A program made the position numbers and the translations under genes. This document shows, in pieces, positions 9,852 through 21,171 of a stretch of 24,171 bases of DNA (its first letter is position 1; every line of letters starts with the position of its first letter). The stretch covers positions 1-24,171 of the forward strand of contig JADRCO010000959.1 of the NCBI GenBank assembly GCA_021464525.1. Direction: 5' to 3'. The notes under the pieces are model-generated. The model searched no databases. It was given only the letters and a program-made list of their open reading frames with translations, and had not been told where the DNA came from. Source of the DNA: Rhizophagus sp. LPA8_4_AMF. Taxonomy: Eukaryota > Glomeromycota > Glomeromycetes > Glomerales > Glomeraceae.

Positions 9852-12843
9852 ATGTCTGAATATAGCCAAGTTCGCCTGAGGCAAAGTGGACATACTGAGA
9901 GTGAAGTGCCAATTCAAGAAAACTTTGACGATAAAAAGAAGGTATGTTTTCGTTGTTAAGACCTTTCCCAGTAATTTGTTTATAAAATTTATTATTATAG
10001 GAAACAATTTTCAAAAAACGAGAAAGCAAGCCCGATGTAGCTTCAAGAGTCATCTTAGCAGTGCTAACTCTATTGTCTTTTGTGACCCGTTTCTATAATA
10101 TTGACTATCCATCTCAAGTAGTGTATGCATACATTTTTATTTAACTCACTTGATTAAATCTATTTAAAACCTGCTATGCATGATTAATTGTAATTGAATC
10201 TATTCATCTTTAATTCGATAGCTTCGATGAAGTTCATTTCGGTAAATTTGCAAGTTATTATCTTAAAAGGACCTATTTCTTTGACGTTCATCCTCCGCTT
10301 GCAAAACTGATGTTCGCCGGAATGGGGTATCTACTTGGTTATGATGGCCATTTTGAATTTGATAATATCGGTGACGATTATATAGAGAATGATGTACCTT
10401 ATGTTGGATTAAGAGCTTTGCCTGCCACTTTAGGCGCGCTTTTTGTTCCTCTAACATATATGATTATGATAGAATCTGGATATCCGATAATTACCGCGAT
10501 TTTTGCTGCTGCATTAGTATTGTTTGGTAAAAAATCTACTAAATAAAATTTTAATAACTCGTTTAATGATTTTAATTTTCTTTTAACTATTCCATTTTCT
10601 GTAGATAATGCTTTGATTTGTCAAACGCAACTTATCCTTCTAGATTCTATGCTTGTATTTTTCATGCTTTGCACTTTTTATTCTTACATCAGATTTTACA
10701 AACTACGTATGAGGTAATTATAAATAATTGTTTTTAACTCATACAAATTTGACGGTAATAATAATATTTTCATTATTCTTAAGAGAATTTTCTAATGAAT
10801 GGTGGATTTGGCTAGTTACCTCTGGAGTTTCACTTGGGTTAACAATAGGCGTTAAGATGGTTGGGTTATTTACAGTCATGACTATTGGGGTTGCCGTTCT
10901 TGTCGATTTGTGGAATTTATTAGACATAAACCGTGGGTTGACAATGGTAAGTTTAATTAGGATTTTAAATCTATGGTTCCGTGCTTTATTTTAATTAATT
11001 AATTTACGTTTACAAGGCACAATTTAGGAAACATTTCGCTGCACGAGCTATTGGTTTAATAATTGTCCCAATTTCAGTTTATTTGTTTTTTTTCTATATT
11101 CATTTCCTCGTATTGAACACAAGTGGGCCTGGTGACGCGTTTATGAGCCCTGCTTTTCAAGAAACGCTACAAGGGAATGAAATGAATCTTCAAAGTTTCG
11201 GTAATATTTTCAACTTGCTTTTATACTTGTTTTTCATAATTTACAATCTAACACTTTGTGGTTTTATTTCATGTTTTCAGAGATAAGATTCAATGATACT
11301 ATTACTTTAAAACACAAGGATACTTCGGTGTTTTTACATTCACATAGTGAACGTTATCCACTTAGATATGAAGATGGACGGATTAGTAGTCAAGGTATGA
11401 TATTTACGCGTCTCTTTATATTAATTTTATAAATGAAATTTTACAATAAATGAATTGTAATCTTAGGTCAACAAGTAACAGGATATCCACATGATGATAG
11501 CAACAATTATTGGCGTATTAAACCAGTGGAAAATTTCTTTGACAATTCAAGACCAGAGAATGACACAATTAAGCACAAAGATTATATCTTACTTGAACAT
11601 ATTGGCACAAATTCACATTTAATAACACATGATGTAGCTTCACCACTTATGCCAACTAATCAAGAATTCACTACAATCCCAGTAGATGATGATTCACGTT
11701 ATAATGAGACAATATTTCAGGTTCTTATTAATGATGGAGAGTCTGATACTGTATGGAAAACTAAATCAGGTTATATACGCTTAATTCATTATAATACTAA
11801 AGTTGCTTTATGGACACACAATTCAGAATTACCCGAATGGGGATTTAAACAACAAGAAGTTAATGGTAATAAAAATAATGTTGAAAGAAGTAATATTTGG
11901 ATTGCAGATGAAATTGTTGGTAAAAATAGTAAGTAAGAATGTTTTATTTTATTCCTTTTAAGGAAAGAAAATTCATAATTTAAAATTTTAAATTTAATTT
12001 AATTTATTTATAGATACGGAACCTGTGGAACCAAAAGAACTAAAAAAAATCCCATTTTTATTAAAATATTTCGAATTACAACGTTTAATGATAAGTCATA
12101 ATTCAGGATTAACAAAACCACATCCATATTCAAGTGGACCAATTAATTGGCCATTTTTAATACGTGGTATATCATTTTGGACAAATAATGATGATAGACA
12201 ACAAATTTATTTTTTGGGAAATCCTTTTAATTGGTGGCTAACTGTCGCCTCAATGGCTGTACTTGTTGGAGTCTTATTAGCTGATATAATTTCAAGACGA
12301 CGTGGTTTTGAACCTATAAACAAACGTAAGTATTTAAAGAATTTTTAAGGGCCTTTCCTTTATTCAAATATTAATTCATTTTATTTGTTTTGTGAAAAAA
12401 CGACAGCCGTTAGAATTCGCTTGTATAATTCAGGATGTTTCTTTTTCTTAGCATGGTTTTTTCATTATATACCATTTTATTTGATGGGTAGATCGTTATT
12501 TTTACATCATTATTTACCAGCATTAGTATGTAGTTATATGGTAACATCAATTGTATTTAATTTTATGTTTGTAAATTCTGTTAATTATCCAATATTAATT
12601 AGTGGTGTCGGTAGCAATCATATGTCAATTAATAGACCTAAAGTTCATTCAGTATTAAAGGCTGGAGTAGATTATATATCAGTTATTGTTGCTACAACAT
12701 TAATTTTTATATCATTTGGAGTTTACATTTATTTTACTCCTTTAACTTATGGTACGCCTGGGCTTGATCCTTCTGGCATACATAGTAGAAGATGGTTAGA
12801 TACTTGGGATTTACATTTTCAACCAAAGAGTGGTGAAATTTAA
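9852..12843 (+). CDS. PMT4: Protein O-mannosyltransferase, PMT4/POMT1 type
   Basis: This multi-pass ER membrane enzyme moves mannose from dolichyl-phosphate-mannose to Ser/Thr of secretory proteins, which matters for fungal cell-wall proteins. Ten exons (9852-9941, 10001-10122, 10222-10526, 10605-10713, 10784-10946, 11017-11200, 11281-11394, 11467-11928, 12014-12325, 12407-12843) give 765 aa; yeast Pmt4 has 762. After a polar N-terminus and the first membrane helix comes the catalytic lumenal loop VVFDEVHFGKFASYY, with the Asp-Glu pair at residues 73-74, then DVHPPLAK. Hydrophobic helices follow, then a lumenal region of three MIR motifs (about 325-515) including LRYEDGRISSQGQQVTGYP, and C-terminal helices with MGRSLFLHHYLPA. 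The loop sequence and YEDGR(I/G)SSxxQQVT favour the PMT4/POMT1 branch over PMT1 or PMT2; yeast Pmt4 acts as a homodimer. The N-terminal 45 residues are weakly conserved. Confidence 0.92.
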
Positions 12844-13487
12844 ATAATTTAAACATATTAACATTGAAAAAAAAAATAGTTATTTATAATTTAATGAAAA
12901 GTAATGAAGATTTTTTTCGTTTTCAATTTCTTTTTTAAATTTATTTCCACCATAAATATACATATATATACCGATAGACATAGATAATTTTTATACATAT
13001 TTACAGTTTATTTTCATAATATCAAAAAAGATAACAGAATTTTAAAATATTAGCTTTTCACGTCAAAATTATGGATTATGATCATATTCATTACTAAAAA
13101 GAGTCACATAATAAATTTTCGAAACTTTATAGCAGTAAAACTTTATTAAGATCCTGCGATATTTTTTTTATATGATCGATTGAATATACACATATCAATA
13201 ATTATTGTTATATCACATATCACAGGTATATCACTATTTCTCTTTTTATAAAAAAACATACATATATTAAAAGATCTTTGAGAATCTTGTAACGGAATTA
13301 CAAATCCAAAAGCAAAAAAAAAAAAAAAGTATTTTAACCCTTTTTTTTTAAATGATCAAATATAAAAGGTAAAAAAAAGAGTGATAAATCATAAAAAATT
13401 GACTTTAAAGCAAATAAAAGAAAAAAAGTAATAGAAAAATAAGGATAATCATCCAAATCTATTATCACCCTTTACACCTTTATATCT
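12844..13487. other. AT-rich convergent spacer
   Basis: This holds the 3' ends of the PMT4-type gene and the Stc1-domain gene. It is AT-rich, with homopolymer runs near 13315-13350. No coding region, RNA gene or clear repeat is seen. Confidence 0.6.
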
Positions 13488-14270
13488 TTACAAGATATCA
13501 TCCCAAGTTTCATTAAATGATCCGTCAGAATCTTCATCCGGCTCACTGTCATCAATGTCATCTTCTTCACGTTTTTTCATACATTCTATTCAATGAGAAT
13601 GAATGAATGAATGATTAGTCAATATTTACTAATTAATGATCAAGGAATCATAGCTTGAACTTACCAAGGCATCTCGCTTTTTCAGCATTTTTTCTTTGAG
13701 CCTAAATTTACCAATTAATTTTTATATTAAGAAAAATCAAAAAATAATCGTAAAATAAATTTAATTAAAATTCATTGAAACGAATGAATGCTTAATAATT
13801 GAAATATAATCATAATTGTACCGAGATTTACGCAAAAATATGAAAATAGCACTACAAGATTTCTTAAGAAATTATTCTGAAATACAATAAGTAAACCATG
13901 AATTTACCTTTGCAAAATATTCCAATGATTTTGTTCGCGTACAAATCATACAGGTCAACGTGCTGTTCTGTTGTGGAGTGCATTGTTTGCACATAATGTG
14001 ATGTTTCTTTGAGGTCCTCCCTTTAGGGGCATATTCTATATTATTTTGAACGTGAGTTCACATTTATTAATTATCAAAGAAGTAAGTTATCTAAAAAAGA
14101 ATTCATTTTAACCTTCAAAAATGCTTACGGTTATGGATGTTCGACATGTACTTCGTAATTTGTGTTTTTGAGAAGGAATGAACAGGTTTATCTCTATTAC
14201 AGCCATAACATGTTATTTTGTCTGGGACCTTAGGTTCTTGTGAATTTGCGCCTTTAGTAGAGTGACTCAT
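13488..14270 (-). CDS. Stc1-domain zinc protein
   Basis: Four exons (14270-14129, 14035-13908, 13701-13665, 13585-13488) stay in frame and give 134 aa. Four CxxC pairs lie at residues 21/24, 63/66, 76/79 and 101/104: CYGC, CKQC, CMIC and CLEC. The first is followed by KPVHSFSKTQITKY and the third by RTKSLEYFAKAQRK. This twofold CxxC pattern with Phe-(Ser/Ala)-Lys-(Thr/Ala)-Gln spacing is that of the fungal Stc1 domain, a LIM-like tandem zinc finger. In fission yeast Stc1 links the Argonaute complex to the Clr4 methyltransferase complex in RNAi-directed heterochromatin. The domain also occurs in fungal proteins of unknown role, so the family call is firmer than the function. The C-terminus is acidic (DDIDDSEPDEDSD). 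The start is the first ATG before the zinc region. Confidence 0.75.
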
Positions 14271-15616
14271 ATTTCATTAAAATTTTGATAAAAAAATCGT
14301 TAATTAGAACCAGAAGAGTACCCTATTTATATTTAAATAATATATAAAAAAAAAATTCTTGTGATTATATGTGATAACGTAAGCGAATTATCTTGTACGA
14401 CGGACGACAATTCACTAACATAATTTTTTTTTGTAGATAAAAACCGAATTGTAAATTTATGGATGATTCCAAAAGTTCGACATTTCTTAGGAATTGTTTG
14501 CTCTTCTTTATCACATTGCGAAAAGTTGATGAAATTATTTTTCTCTTTTACATCTTCCATCATTTCTATATTGTAAGCTTTCAGAGAACCTTGTGATCAC
14601 ATGAGATCAAAAAGAGTACAAATACTATGTAACAAAGTTGGAGGCTTATCTTTTTATCATATGCAGATGTTTTTGTTTCCCAATTTTTAGATTTCCTTTT
14701 TCATGAAACAAAAACAATCGATAAACATGAAAATTTATTATATTGGTTCATTTTCACACCGGGAATAGCCAGAAAAGGGTTCTTGCTAAAGGCTTTTTTT
14801 TTTAAAAAGCTCCTTAATCAGTTATGTTAGTAATAAAATTGAAATATAAATAAAGTTTATATAGTTTAATAATCGTGATTGGCTGAGTTTATTTTTATTT
14901 TTTTTGATCAAATTGTAAAAGAATTCGAATTCGAATTTGTGAAAAACTTTTTTTGTCTGTAAAAAAAGCAAATCTGATGCAAATCAACAAATATACAATT
15001 TAAGAGAACAAAAAAATACCATTATAAATATAGATTGCGTAAGTCTTTCTAGCAATTTCTTAATATTAAACATTTTATCATTTTTATATACAGTGATACA
15101 ATTTGTTCACGCGTTCAAAATTATCCTTCCTAATCTTTCCCGAAATCCCAATGATTAACATGAAAAAATGACCAATAAATTTACGATTATTATCTTAAAT
15201 GCAGACCCAAAATAAGAGAGTTTTACTACGTCACAATCGTCACATCCTCAAGAAGGTTACACGAGACCAAAAATGAAGAGAATCGATCTTATAATACTTT
15301 CAGCATATAAATTTTGTTTTTTCTTATTTCATAGAATCCATTAAAATGGAAATTTTAAATTAAATTTATTTCAGTAATTGAGGAACCTAATAAAATCAAA
15401 CCCACCTGATATTTTATGCGAAAATGAGTTGTCATTGATGAGTTATCCAAAGAACAACAATATGCTTGAAAAAATGATGGGTATATCCGGTCTTAATCTC
15501 TTCATGAGCCATATCATAGTAGGGTATGTGCTTCGCTAAGAAGATATTTGCACGTGATTTAGCTTTTTGGGCGAAATTAAGAGTAAATTCATGTTATCAA
15601 CTATCAATTTACTTAA
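14271..15616. other. Gene-poor spacer
   Basis: No supportable gene is present. A 76-codon ORF on the minus strand (14333-14563) matches nothing I know. A perfect 10-bp palindrome TGTGATCACA lies near 14591 and a short GAATTC-rich repeat near 14921. The stretch 15100-15560 is less AT-rich than its surroundings and could hold an old gene or transposon remnant, but no conserved motif can be read. Confidence 0.4.
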
Positions 15617-15895
15617 TCAATGTTATGCGATAAGGAGATGGAAATGAGATCTGATTTGACGCTATTTGATGGAAACTATAAATAATTAATCGAAAATATA
15701 ATTATTATTATTAGAAGTTATTTGTTAGAAAAATTATTTAAAAATTTCAACATTCTGAATTTCTGAACTAGATTCAGCGATAACTGTATATATATATATA
15801 TACTGTATGTAATAAAATTATTATGAAATTAAAGATTTTTTGAATAATTTAATTTTTAATTACTTACCTTCGCCGTTCTATTCAGCTTTTGGCAT
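15617..15895 (-). pseudogene. Decayed DUF427 copy
   Basis: This copies the first three exons of the intact DUF427 gene at 17301-17814. Exon 1 (15895-15868) has the same 28-base length and reads MPKAE-stop-NGE; the intact gene has Trp at that codon (TGG to TAG), and the donor GTAAGT is kept. Exon 2 (from 15783) reads VIAESSSEIQNVEIF against VIAESDDFQEVEGNIY, and its donor is destroyed. Exon 3 (from 15675) reads FPSNSVKSDLISISLSHNI against FPPNSIKSEFLQQTSHNS and then meets a stop. The rest, including CPWKG and AAWYYP, is gone. Same strand and 1.4 kb spacing suggest an old tandem duplication. Confidence 0.8.
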
Positions 15896-17300
15896 TTTTT
15901 ATCGATTATTAAAACCAAATTTTTAGTAAATAACTGTTAAGGACTGTTAAGAAAATTATCTAGATGCGCGCATTTATCTATGATAATCGTTAACAATTAA
16001 GTTAATCGATTCCTATAATCTTTTTAATATGAATTAACATAAAAATCGATACTATACCTAAACTGTGTAATTGTTAATGAAAAAATTTCCACAAGATTCT
16101 TAAAATAACTGACAGGCCATAAAAACAGCATATATATGGATGGCAATATGGTATAATACTGAGTTACTATGATAAAATGCGAAGGGCGATAAATTAGTTT
16201 GGAAAAATAGTTTTCAAGAATAATTTTCATTTCAGCTAACACCAATAAAATATTATTAGTCAATGTTTCAAAGCAAAAATAAAATCTAAATTCAAAATAT
16301 AACAAATCAACCTATTACTAATGTCGTTTTCAATATAATCAATGAGTCATTTGACTGTAATATCATTGACTTTATATGAGTACTTTTTATTCATATGAGT
16401 AATTATATTTAATTTTTAAGAAGACCATTATTTTATATACAAGTAAATTAAATATATAATATAGACGCATATTTATAAATTATAAACAACTGTAAACTTT
16501 TCACATTTTATTTTAGTTATCATATGATAAAGTTAAAAATTAAGAAGTGGTATATTTTCACAATCACACATCTTTTTTTTCGTAATTTTTTAATATATTT
16601 TTATTTTTATTTTTTTTATTATATTTATTATTATTATTTTTTTTTTTTTGTAGGATTCAGAAAGTAATATTAAGCAGATTTATTCCATTAGTTAGATTTT
16701 ATAATATTTCGCAACCTTCTAGATGTAATTAATTCAATTATAATTAATTTTCAACATTTAAACTTCATTACATTAAAGTTGGACATATTCCTTATAGATC
16801 CGTCGTGCTAATAGGGAATGCAGCGTTTCAATCCGTTTCATGAAAAATATGAAATTGAAGGAGCTACTATAGTGATAGTGAAATTTGCAACATGTGTAGA
16901 GTGTAGACTCAGAACACTTAATTGGAAGATATAATCCACTTGAATGGCGAGATATAATTATTTTATTTATTCCTCAACGTATAGTTATTAGAATTCTGTA
17001 ATATTTATGTTAAGCATATAACTGTTTCATTTGGCCTAATTATTGATTAGTTAAAAGAGCTACTAGCAAAACTACTAGGATAAATAGCTAATAAGCCTAT
17101 AAAAGAAACGTCTATAATATTTATTCCTGGATAGAATAAAGGAAATAAAATATATCGATTTCATTTACACTTTTAGTGTATAAAAATTTTACGGAAAATG
17201 TATACTTATTTGCAATTATGGAAATATCAATTAATAATTCCCATTTTTATTTAAATAATAAATAAATCTCTCGTAAAATATTTCATAAATAAGTTTTAAA
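15896..17300. other. AT-rich spacer without recognised genes
   Basis: A hydrophobic 93-codon ORF on the minus strand (16024-16305) resembles nothing I know and could be chance in AT-rich DNA. A 38-codon ORF at about 16819-16935 on the plus strand has normal codon appearance but no recognised family. Long T and A runs lie around 16570-16650. Confidence 0.4.
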
Positions 17301-17814
17301 TTATTTGGTTACTTTAACACCTTTATAAAAAGCAACGTAATTCTCAATATTTTTTGCCTTTTCCAACGGTTTAGGATAATACCAAGCAGCATTTTCATTT
17401 GTTTTACCTAATTCAAAATAATAATAAATCACGATGTTTAACCAATTTTTTTTTTTAAAAAAAAAAGATTTGTTAATAAATACCATTAACGACAATATTG
17501 TAATATGAAGCTACTCCTTTCCATGGGCATGTTGAATTATGACTAGTTTGTTGAAGAAATTCTGATTTAATACTGTTCGGTGGGAACTAATCGAGAAACA
17601 GTTATAATAAAGATAATATACTAAAACGATTATTTAAATATTATAAAAATTACTTACATAAATATTTCCTTCAACTTCTTGGAAGTCATCAGATTCAGCA
17701 ATAACTTGTGTTATAAATTTATGGAGAATTTTATGAGAAAATTTATTATAATAATTAAGTAATTCAAATTTTTATAAATTATTTACCTTCCCCGTTCCAT
17801 TCAGCTTTTGGCAT
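17301..17814 (-). CDS. DUF427 domain protein
   Basis: Four exons (17814-17787, 17704-17658, 17586-17484, 17407-17301) stay in frame and give 94 aa, a normal length for a single-domain DUF427 protein. The family core is clear: VEGNIYFPPNSI, then STCPWKGVASYYNIVVNG, then NENAAWYYPKPLEKAKNI and a closing YVAFYKGVKV. DUF427 proteins are small beta-rich proteins found in bacteria and fungi; no enzyme activity or pathway is established, so none is given. The start is chosen at MPKAEWNGE, the first ATG in frame, and is supported because the decayed copy at 15895 begins the same way. No signal peptide is seen. It stands alone in a gene-poor stretch. Confidence 0.85.
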
Positions 17815-18640
17815 TTCTGTATTTTTTTTCTTTTAATGTTAATTTTAAATTTCGAGATTTTCGAGTAAACTGAAATTTTCGTTTGTATTATACATCTTTT
17901 CGGTTATTTATATAAGGATTAGGATTATCATCAACGTTTATAGTAAAGTTTCTACTATATCGTGTATAAAATTTCTTATTTTAGTTAAATATTTAGCTTA
18001 TTAATCGGTAAGTTAGATATAGATTTGATTAATCTCAGCCTTTTTCCCATAATCATATGACACGTTTATATTATACTGTTCCAAGTCGCAGTTCGGTGTA
18101 AAAGGTTCATTTTTCATAAAATTTTATGAGAGGGATATAATTAATAATTACGAAATTAAAAAAAGCTATTATGTGAATGGTAAAAAATAAACTATAAAAA
18201 ATTCATGTTATTAAAAACGTGATCCGAATTTAATTTCGAATCAATATTTGATGACATTTTATAATCTGTTTTTATAGAATTATTTTTGTTTTTATTAATA
18301 TTATCTTTACCTTTTAAAGCCAAATTAAATCTCTTGTTAGCGAGCTTTCAAAACTTACGATAATAGTGGTAAGAAGACTTCGGAATCATTAACCCTGGTC
18401 TATTCTCGATTTTCTAGCTATCTTTACTAGCTGAATTATAAGATAGAAACTTTGCATTGTAAGTATTCCTACAGATTCAATTTACTTTATCATGCTATTA
18501 GAGAGTATAAGATACAGCCGCTGCACTAATTTATAAAAAAAATGGACAGCTATAGTTTAATATAGCCAAAGGTTAAATTCCGAAATTATACCGTATTATC
18601 ATCTTCAAAGCGCATTATATTGTGGTTCAACTTGGCAATA
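17815..18640. other. Spacer upstream of the DUF427 gene
   Basis: It presumably includes the DUF427 promoter next to 17814. I see no TATA box, gene or clear repeat in the rest. Confidence 0.4.
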
Positions 18641-20383
18641 GTATTACTGTATATTTACTTTGTTTTTTTTTGTTTTTTAAAAAAAAAGGTAAATAAAAAT
18701 ACTTACCTACTATTTTATCAAATTTAAATAAACCGACTGACTATTAATATTGAATAATAATTTTATTCAATATTTTATTGGTTAAACATTCAGTTCAAAT
18801 ATTTTAATTTTATATATATAAATATTTTTAATATAAACATATATAAATTTTAAAATAAATATAAGTATTAGTATATCAAATTATTAGTATATAATGATTA
18901 GTATTAATAAATTGCAATACTAATTAAGTATTCAATTTTAATTTGTATTATATTAATCAAATGCAAGTAAAAAAAAATTTTTTTAACCTTTCAGTTAAAT
19001 AACATTATTAATCAAATTAATATCATAATACTTATATAAATTATATTACAGTCAAACCTTTATATAATGATATATTAGGACTCATGAAAAAATTTAAAAC
19101 ATATCAATATATCATATTATACCGATATTTATATGTCCTCACATATAGTGGGAATTTAAAATTTTATTGGTATATCAAGTTTTTAATAGTGTATTGGTAT
19201 ATCAAATATCGGTATATTGAGGTCTGACTGTAATATATCATATTAATATATTAAAAGATTATTAAATTCTAAAATAGTATTAATTTTAGTATAAATCAAT
19301 TATAAATTGCATATTAAATATTTGAAATAATGATTTTTATATATATTACTATAAAAAAAAACAAATAAAAATTTGGATTAATATATATATTATATATTAT
19401 ATTGTGAAATAATATAAAAAATTGGTACATTAAACTTTTTTATTGATTATAAAATAAAAAACTAAAAATATTGTTATTATAAATACTGTAAATATTATTA
19501 TATATTATATTAATATATAAAAAATTTTTTATATATATATAATAAAATTTTATTATTTATGATTTTCTAAATAGTTTATTAAATTTAATAATTTAATAAG
19601 TAATATAATATGTATAATATGATAATATAAAATTTTATTTAATTTATGATTCAGATATGAACCAGAAACTGATCATATAAGCATTATAATAAAAATTGGA
19701 AGATTTACTATATATTTCTTACAATCCTAAAATCTACCTTTCTTTTAAAGTAAATATATATTTTTTAATTATAAATTTAAATATAAAATGAGATATATAT
19801 AACTGTATCTTTTACTCAAAATTTAGCATCTTTTTAAAAAAATAAAAAAATGGTTCATATGAGATAAAAAATTATAATTACATCATTAATCCTTTACTAT
19901 AGATTTTAAATTCTAAGTTCTCATTATCTATTATTCAATATTATAGTAAATTTTTCCAAATTTTATTATTAAAATTCTCTGCTTCTTAAATAAATCACTA
20001 ATTAAATAACCTAATTATTAAGTATAAAGTATAAAAGTAAAATATAATAAAGTAATACATCTAAAAATTTGTAAAGGAGTTATAAATTTATTTAATTATA
20101 TTTATTAATAAATAAATTATAGAATTTTATTTAATAATATTTTTTATTAATATATTTATATAAATTATTTAAAAAAATTATAGTATTAATTAATTTTTTA
20201 TCAAAAATTATTATTTTTAGTTTAAATTTAAGTATTATAGTATTTACAAAATATCTTTATATATATATAAATTGTATTTTTTTAAATTAAAAATAAAAAT
20301 ATAAAAAAAGTATATATAATTTAATTAGTTTTTAAGCAAATTAATTAAACTTTATTTTACTATTTTTTTTATTATACTAATAA
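18640..20383. other. Extremely AT-rich tract
   Basis: The tract consists mostly of A and T, with runs such as TATATATATAT and AATTTAATAATTT and very few G or C. It holds no ORF above background. The only structured part is the MITE at 19049-19230. The same composition resumes at 21172-21720, so the Mutator-like element sits inside the tract as a GC-richer island. Confidence 0.75.
19049..19230. mobile_element. Tc1/mariner-type MITE
   Basis: The left end CAGTCAAACCT and the reverse complement of the right end, CAGTCAGACCT, differ at one base, and a TA lies directly outside each end (19047-19048, 19231-19232). CAGTC(A/G)(A/G)ACCT termini with TA duplications are typical of Tc1/mariner/pogo elements. 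Inside are repeats of GGTATATCA and its complement, and no ORF. The length is 182 bp. Confidence 0.75.
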
Positions 20384-20501
20384 TTTAAAAAAGGAAATTG
20401 CTAATTATCACCGCCGGTGATGATCACCACAGATGTAATCACATGATTATATTATTTGACTGCATGATTAATTATTAAATTTGAATAAATTTCAATACAT
20501 T

Positions 20502-20710
20502 TCAATTTTTATCACTAAGTACTTTATTTTTACAATTATGTAAATTATGTCTAGTTTCTTGACATCCCTTACATCATCTTTGCTTCTTATTACACACATC
20601 TATCTCTTTTTTCTCTAATAATTCACCATTCAAATTTACATGATCGATCTTCACTGTTTTTTGCTTTACAGGTTCACCTTCACTTAAATATCTATTAGGA
20701 AGTCGTCCCT
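20502..20710 (-). pseudogene. C-terminal zinc-knuckle fragment of a transposase-like protein
   Basis: Reading on the minus strand gives GRLPNRYLSEGEPVKQKTVK, a Lys-rich linker, a TGA stop, then CKGCQETRHNLHNC and a tail ending LSDKN-stop. Such GR(L/P)PN(K/R)RYLS tails with a CCHC knuckle are typical of MULE/FAR1-related and other DDE transposases. The family assignment is by resemblance only. The stop before the knuckle shows decay. Confidence 0.6.
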
Positions 20711-20714
20711 AAAT

Positions 20715-20879
20715 CCAAACAAACTCTCCTTACCCTAACCCTAAGCTACTCTGAATTAAAACTACCCTAAAGTCAACGCACCTAACCTAAACAAACTTTT
20801 CTTACCCTAAAGCTAAGCTACTCTGAATCAAAACTACTCTAAAGATAAATAAACTCTCCTTACCCTAACCTTAAGCACT
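20715..20879. repeat. 2.5 copies of a 58-72 bp repeat with telomere-like words
   Basis: The phrase AAACTCTCCTTACCCTAA recurs, with changes, starting at 20721, 20793 and 20851. The first two copies continue into AAGCTACTCTGAAT and AAAACTAC. The third copy is cut short. Each copy contains CCCTAA, and the first has CCCTAACCCTAA, two units of the fungal telomere repeat (TTAGGG on the other strand). The array fills the gap between the two coding fragments of the Mutator-like element. Confidence 0.75.
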
Positions 20880-20966
20880 CGAGTTTAATGTAATATGAGA
20901 GTTTTCAAGTTCACTTTCAGAATCATTAAAATAATCTTCTTTATTGTCATTTATTTCAGTATTCAT
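20880..20966 (-). pseudogene. N-terminal fragment of a transposase-like protein
   Basis: An ATG at 20966 opens about 29 codons of acidic, Ser/Asn-rich sequence that run directly into the telomere-like repeat, where the frame is lost. Its place just inside the right terminal repeat of the element, in the same orientation as the C-terminal fragment, marks it as the start of the former transposon gene. Confidence 0.5.
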
Positions 20967-21171
20967 TATGATAGATTAATTAAAAATAAAAGAGTCGTGA
21001 GAAAAATAATGAAAAGGAAATAAAACAGCAGAAAAAAAAGAAAAAAGGAAAAAATAAGCTTAATAATAAAGGGGTAATCATTTTAACGATCAGTACACAC
21101 ATAAAATGAAGTAATCACAAAACCCAGGTGATGATCACCTACAGTTATACGTAGTTATTTCCTTTAAAAAA

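Larger units (their letters stand above)
20393..21162 (-). mobile_element. Mutator-like element, internally deleted derivative
   Basis: Both ends begin GGAAAT and carry a nearly perfect palindromic block GGTGATGATCACC (20416-20428 and 21127-21139), so the inverted repeats span about 36 bases. The 9-bp word TTTAAAAAA lies directly outside each end (20384-20392 and 21163-21171), as expected for a Mutator-type target duplication, though AT-rich flanks make chance possible. The minus strand keeps two coding fragments. One is an N-terminus, MNTEINDNKEDYFNDSESEL, starting at 20966. The other is a C-terminus with GRLPNRYLSEGEPVKQK and a CX2CX4HX4C zinc knuckle (CKGCQETRHNLHNC), interrupted by a TGA just before the knuckle and ending at 20502. 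The transposase core is absent; telomere-like repeats lie between the fragments. It is non-autonomous. Confidence 0.7.

Noticed and set aside
10263-10457. ORFs on the opposite strand of the PMT4-type exons
   Set aside because: Shadows of a well-supported gene on the other strand.
14333-14563. 76-codon ORF on the minus strand, upstream of the Stc1-domain gene
   Set aside because: No recognisable motif, hydrophobic tail typical of AT-rich chance frames, and no splice-joined neighbours.
16024-16305. 93-codon hydrophobic ORF on the minus strand
   Set aside because: Phe/Ile/Tyr-rich composition as expected from random AT-rich DNA; no family resemblance.
16819-16935. 38-codon ORF starting MQRFNPFHEKYEIEG
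   Set aside because: Codon use looks natural, but there is no recognised domain and no adjoining exon, so it stays unsupported.
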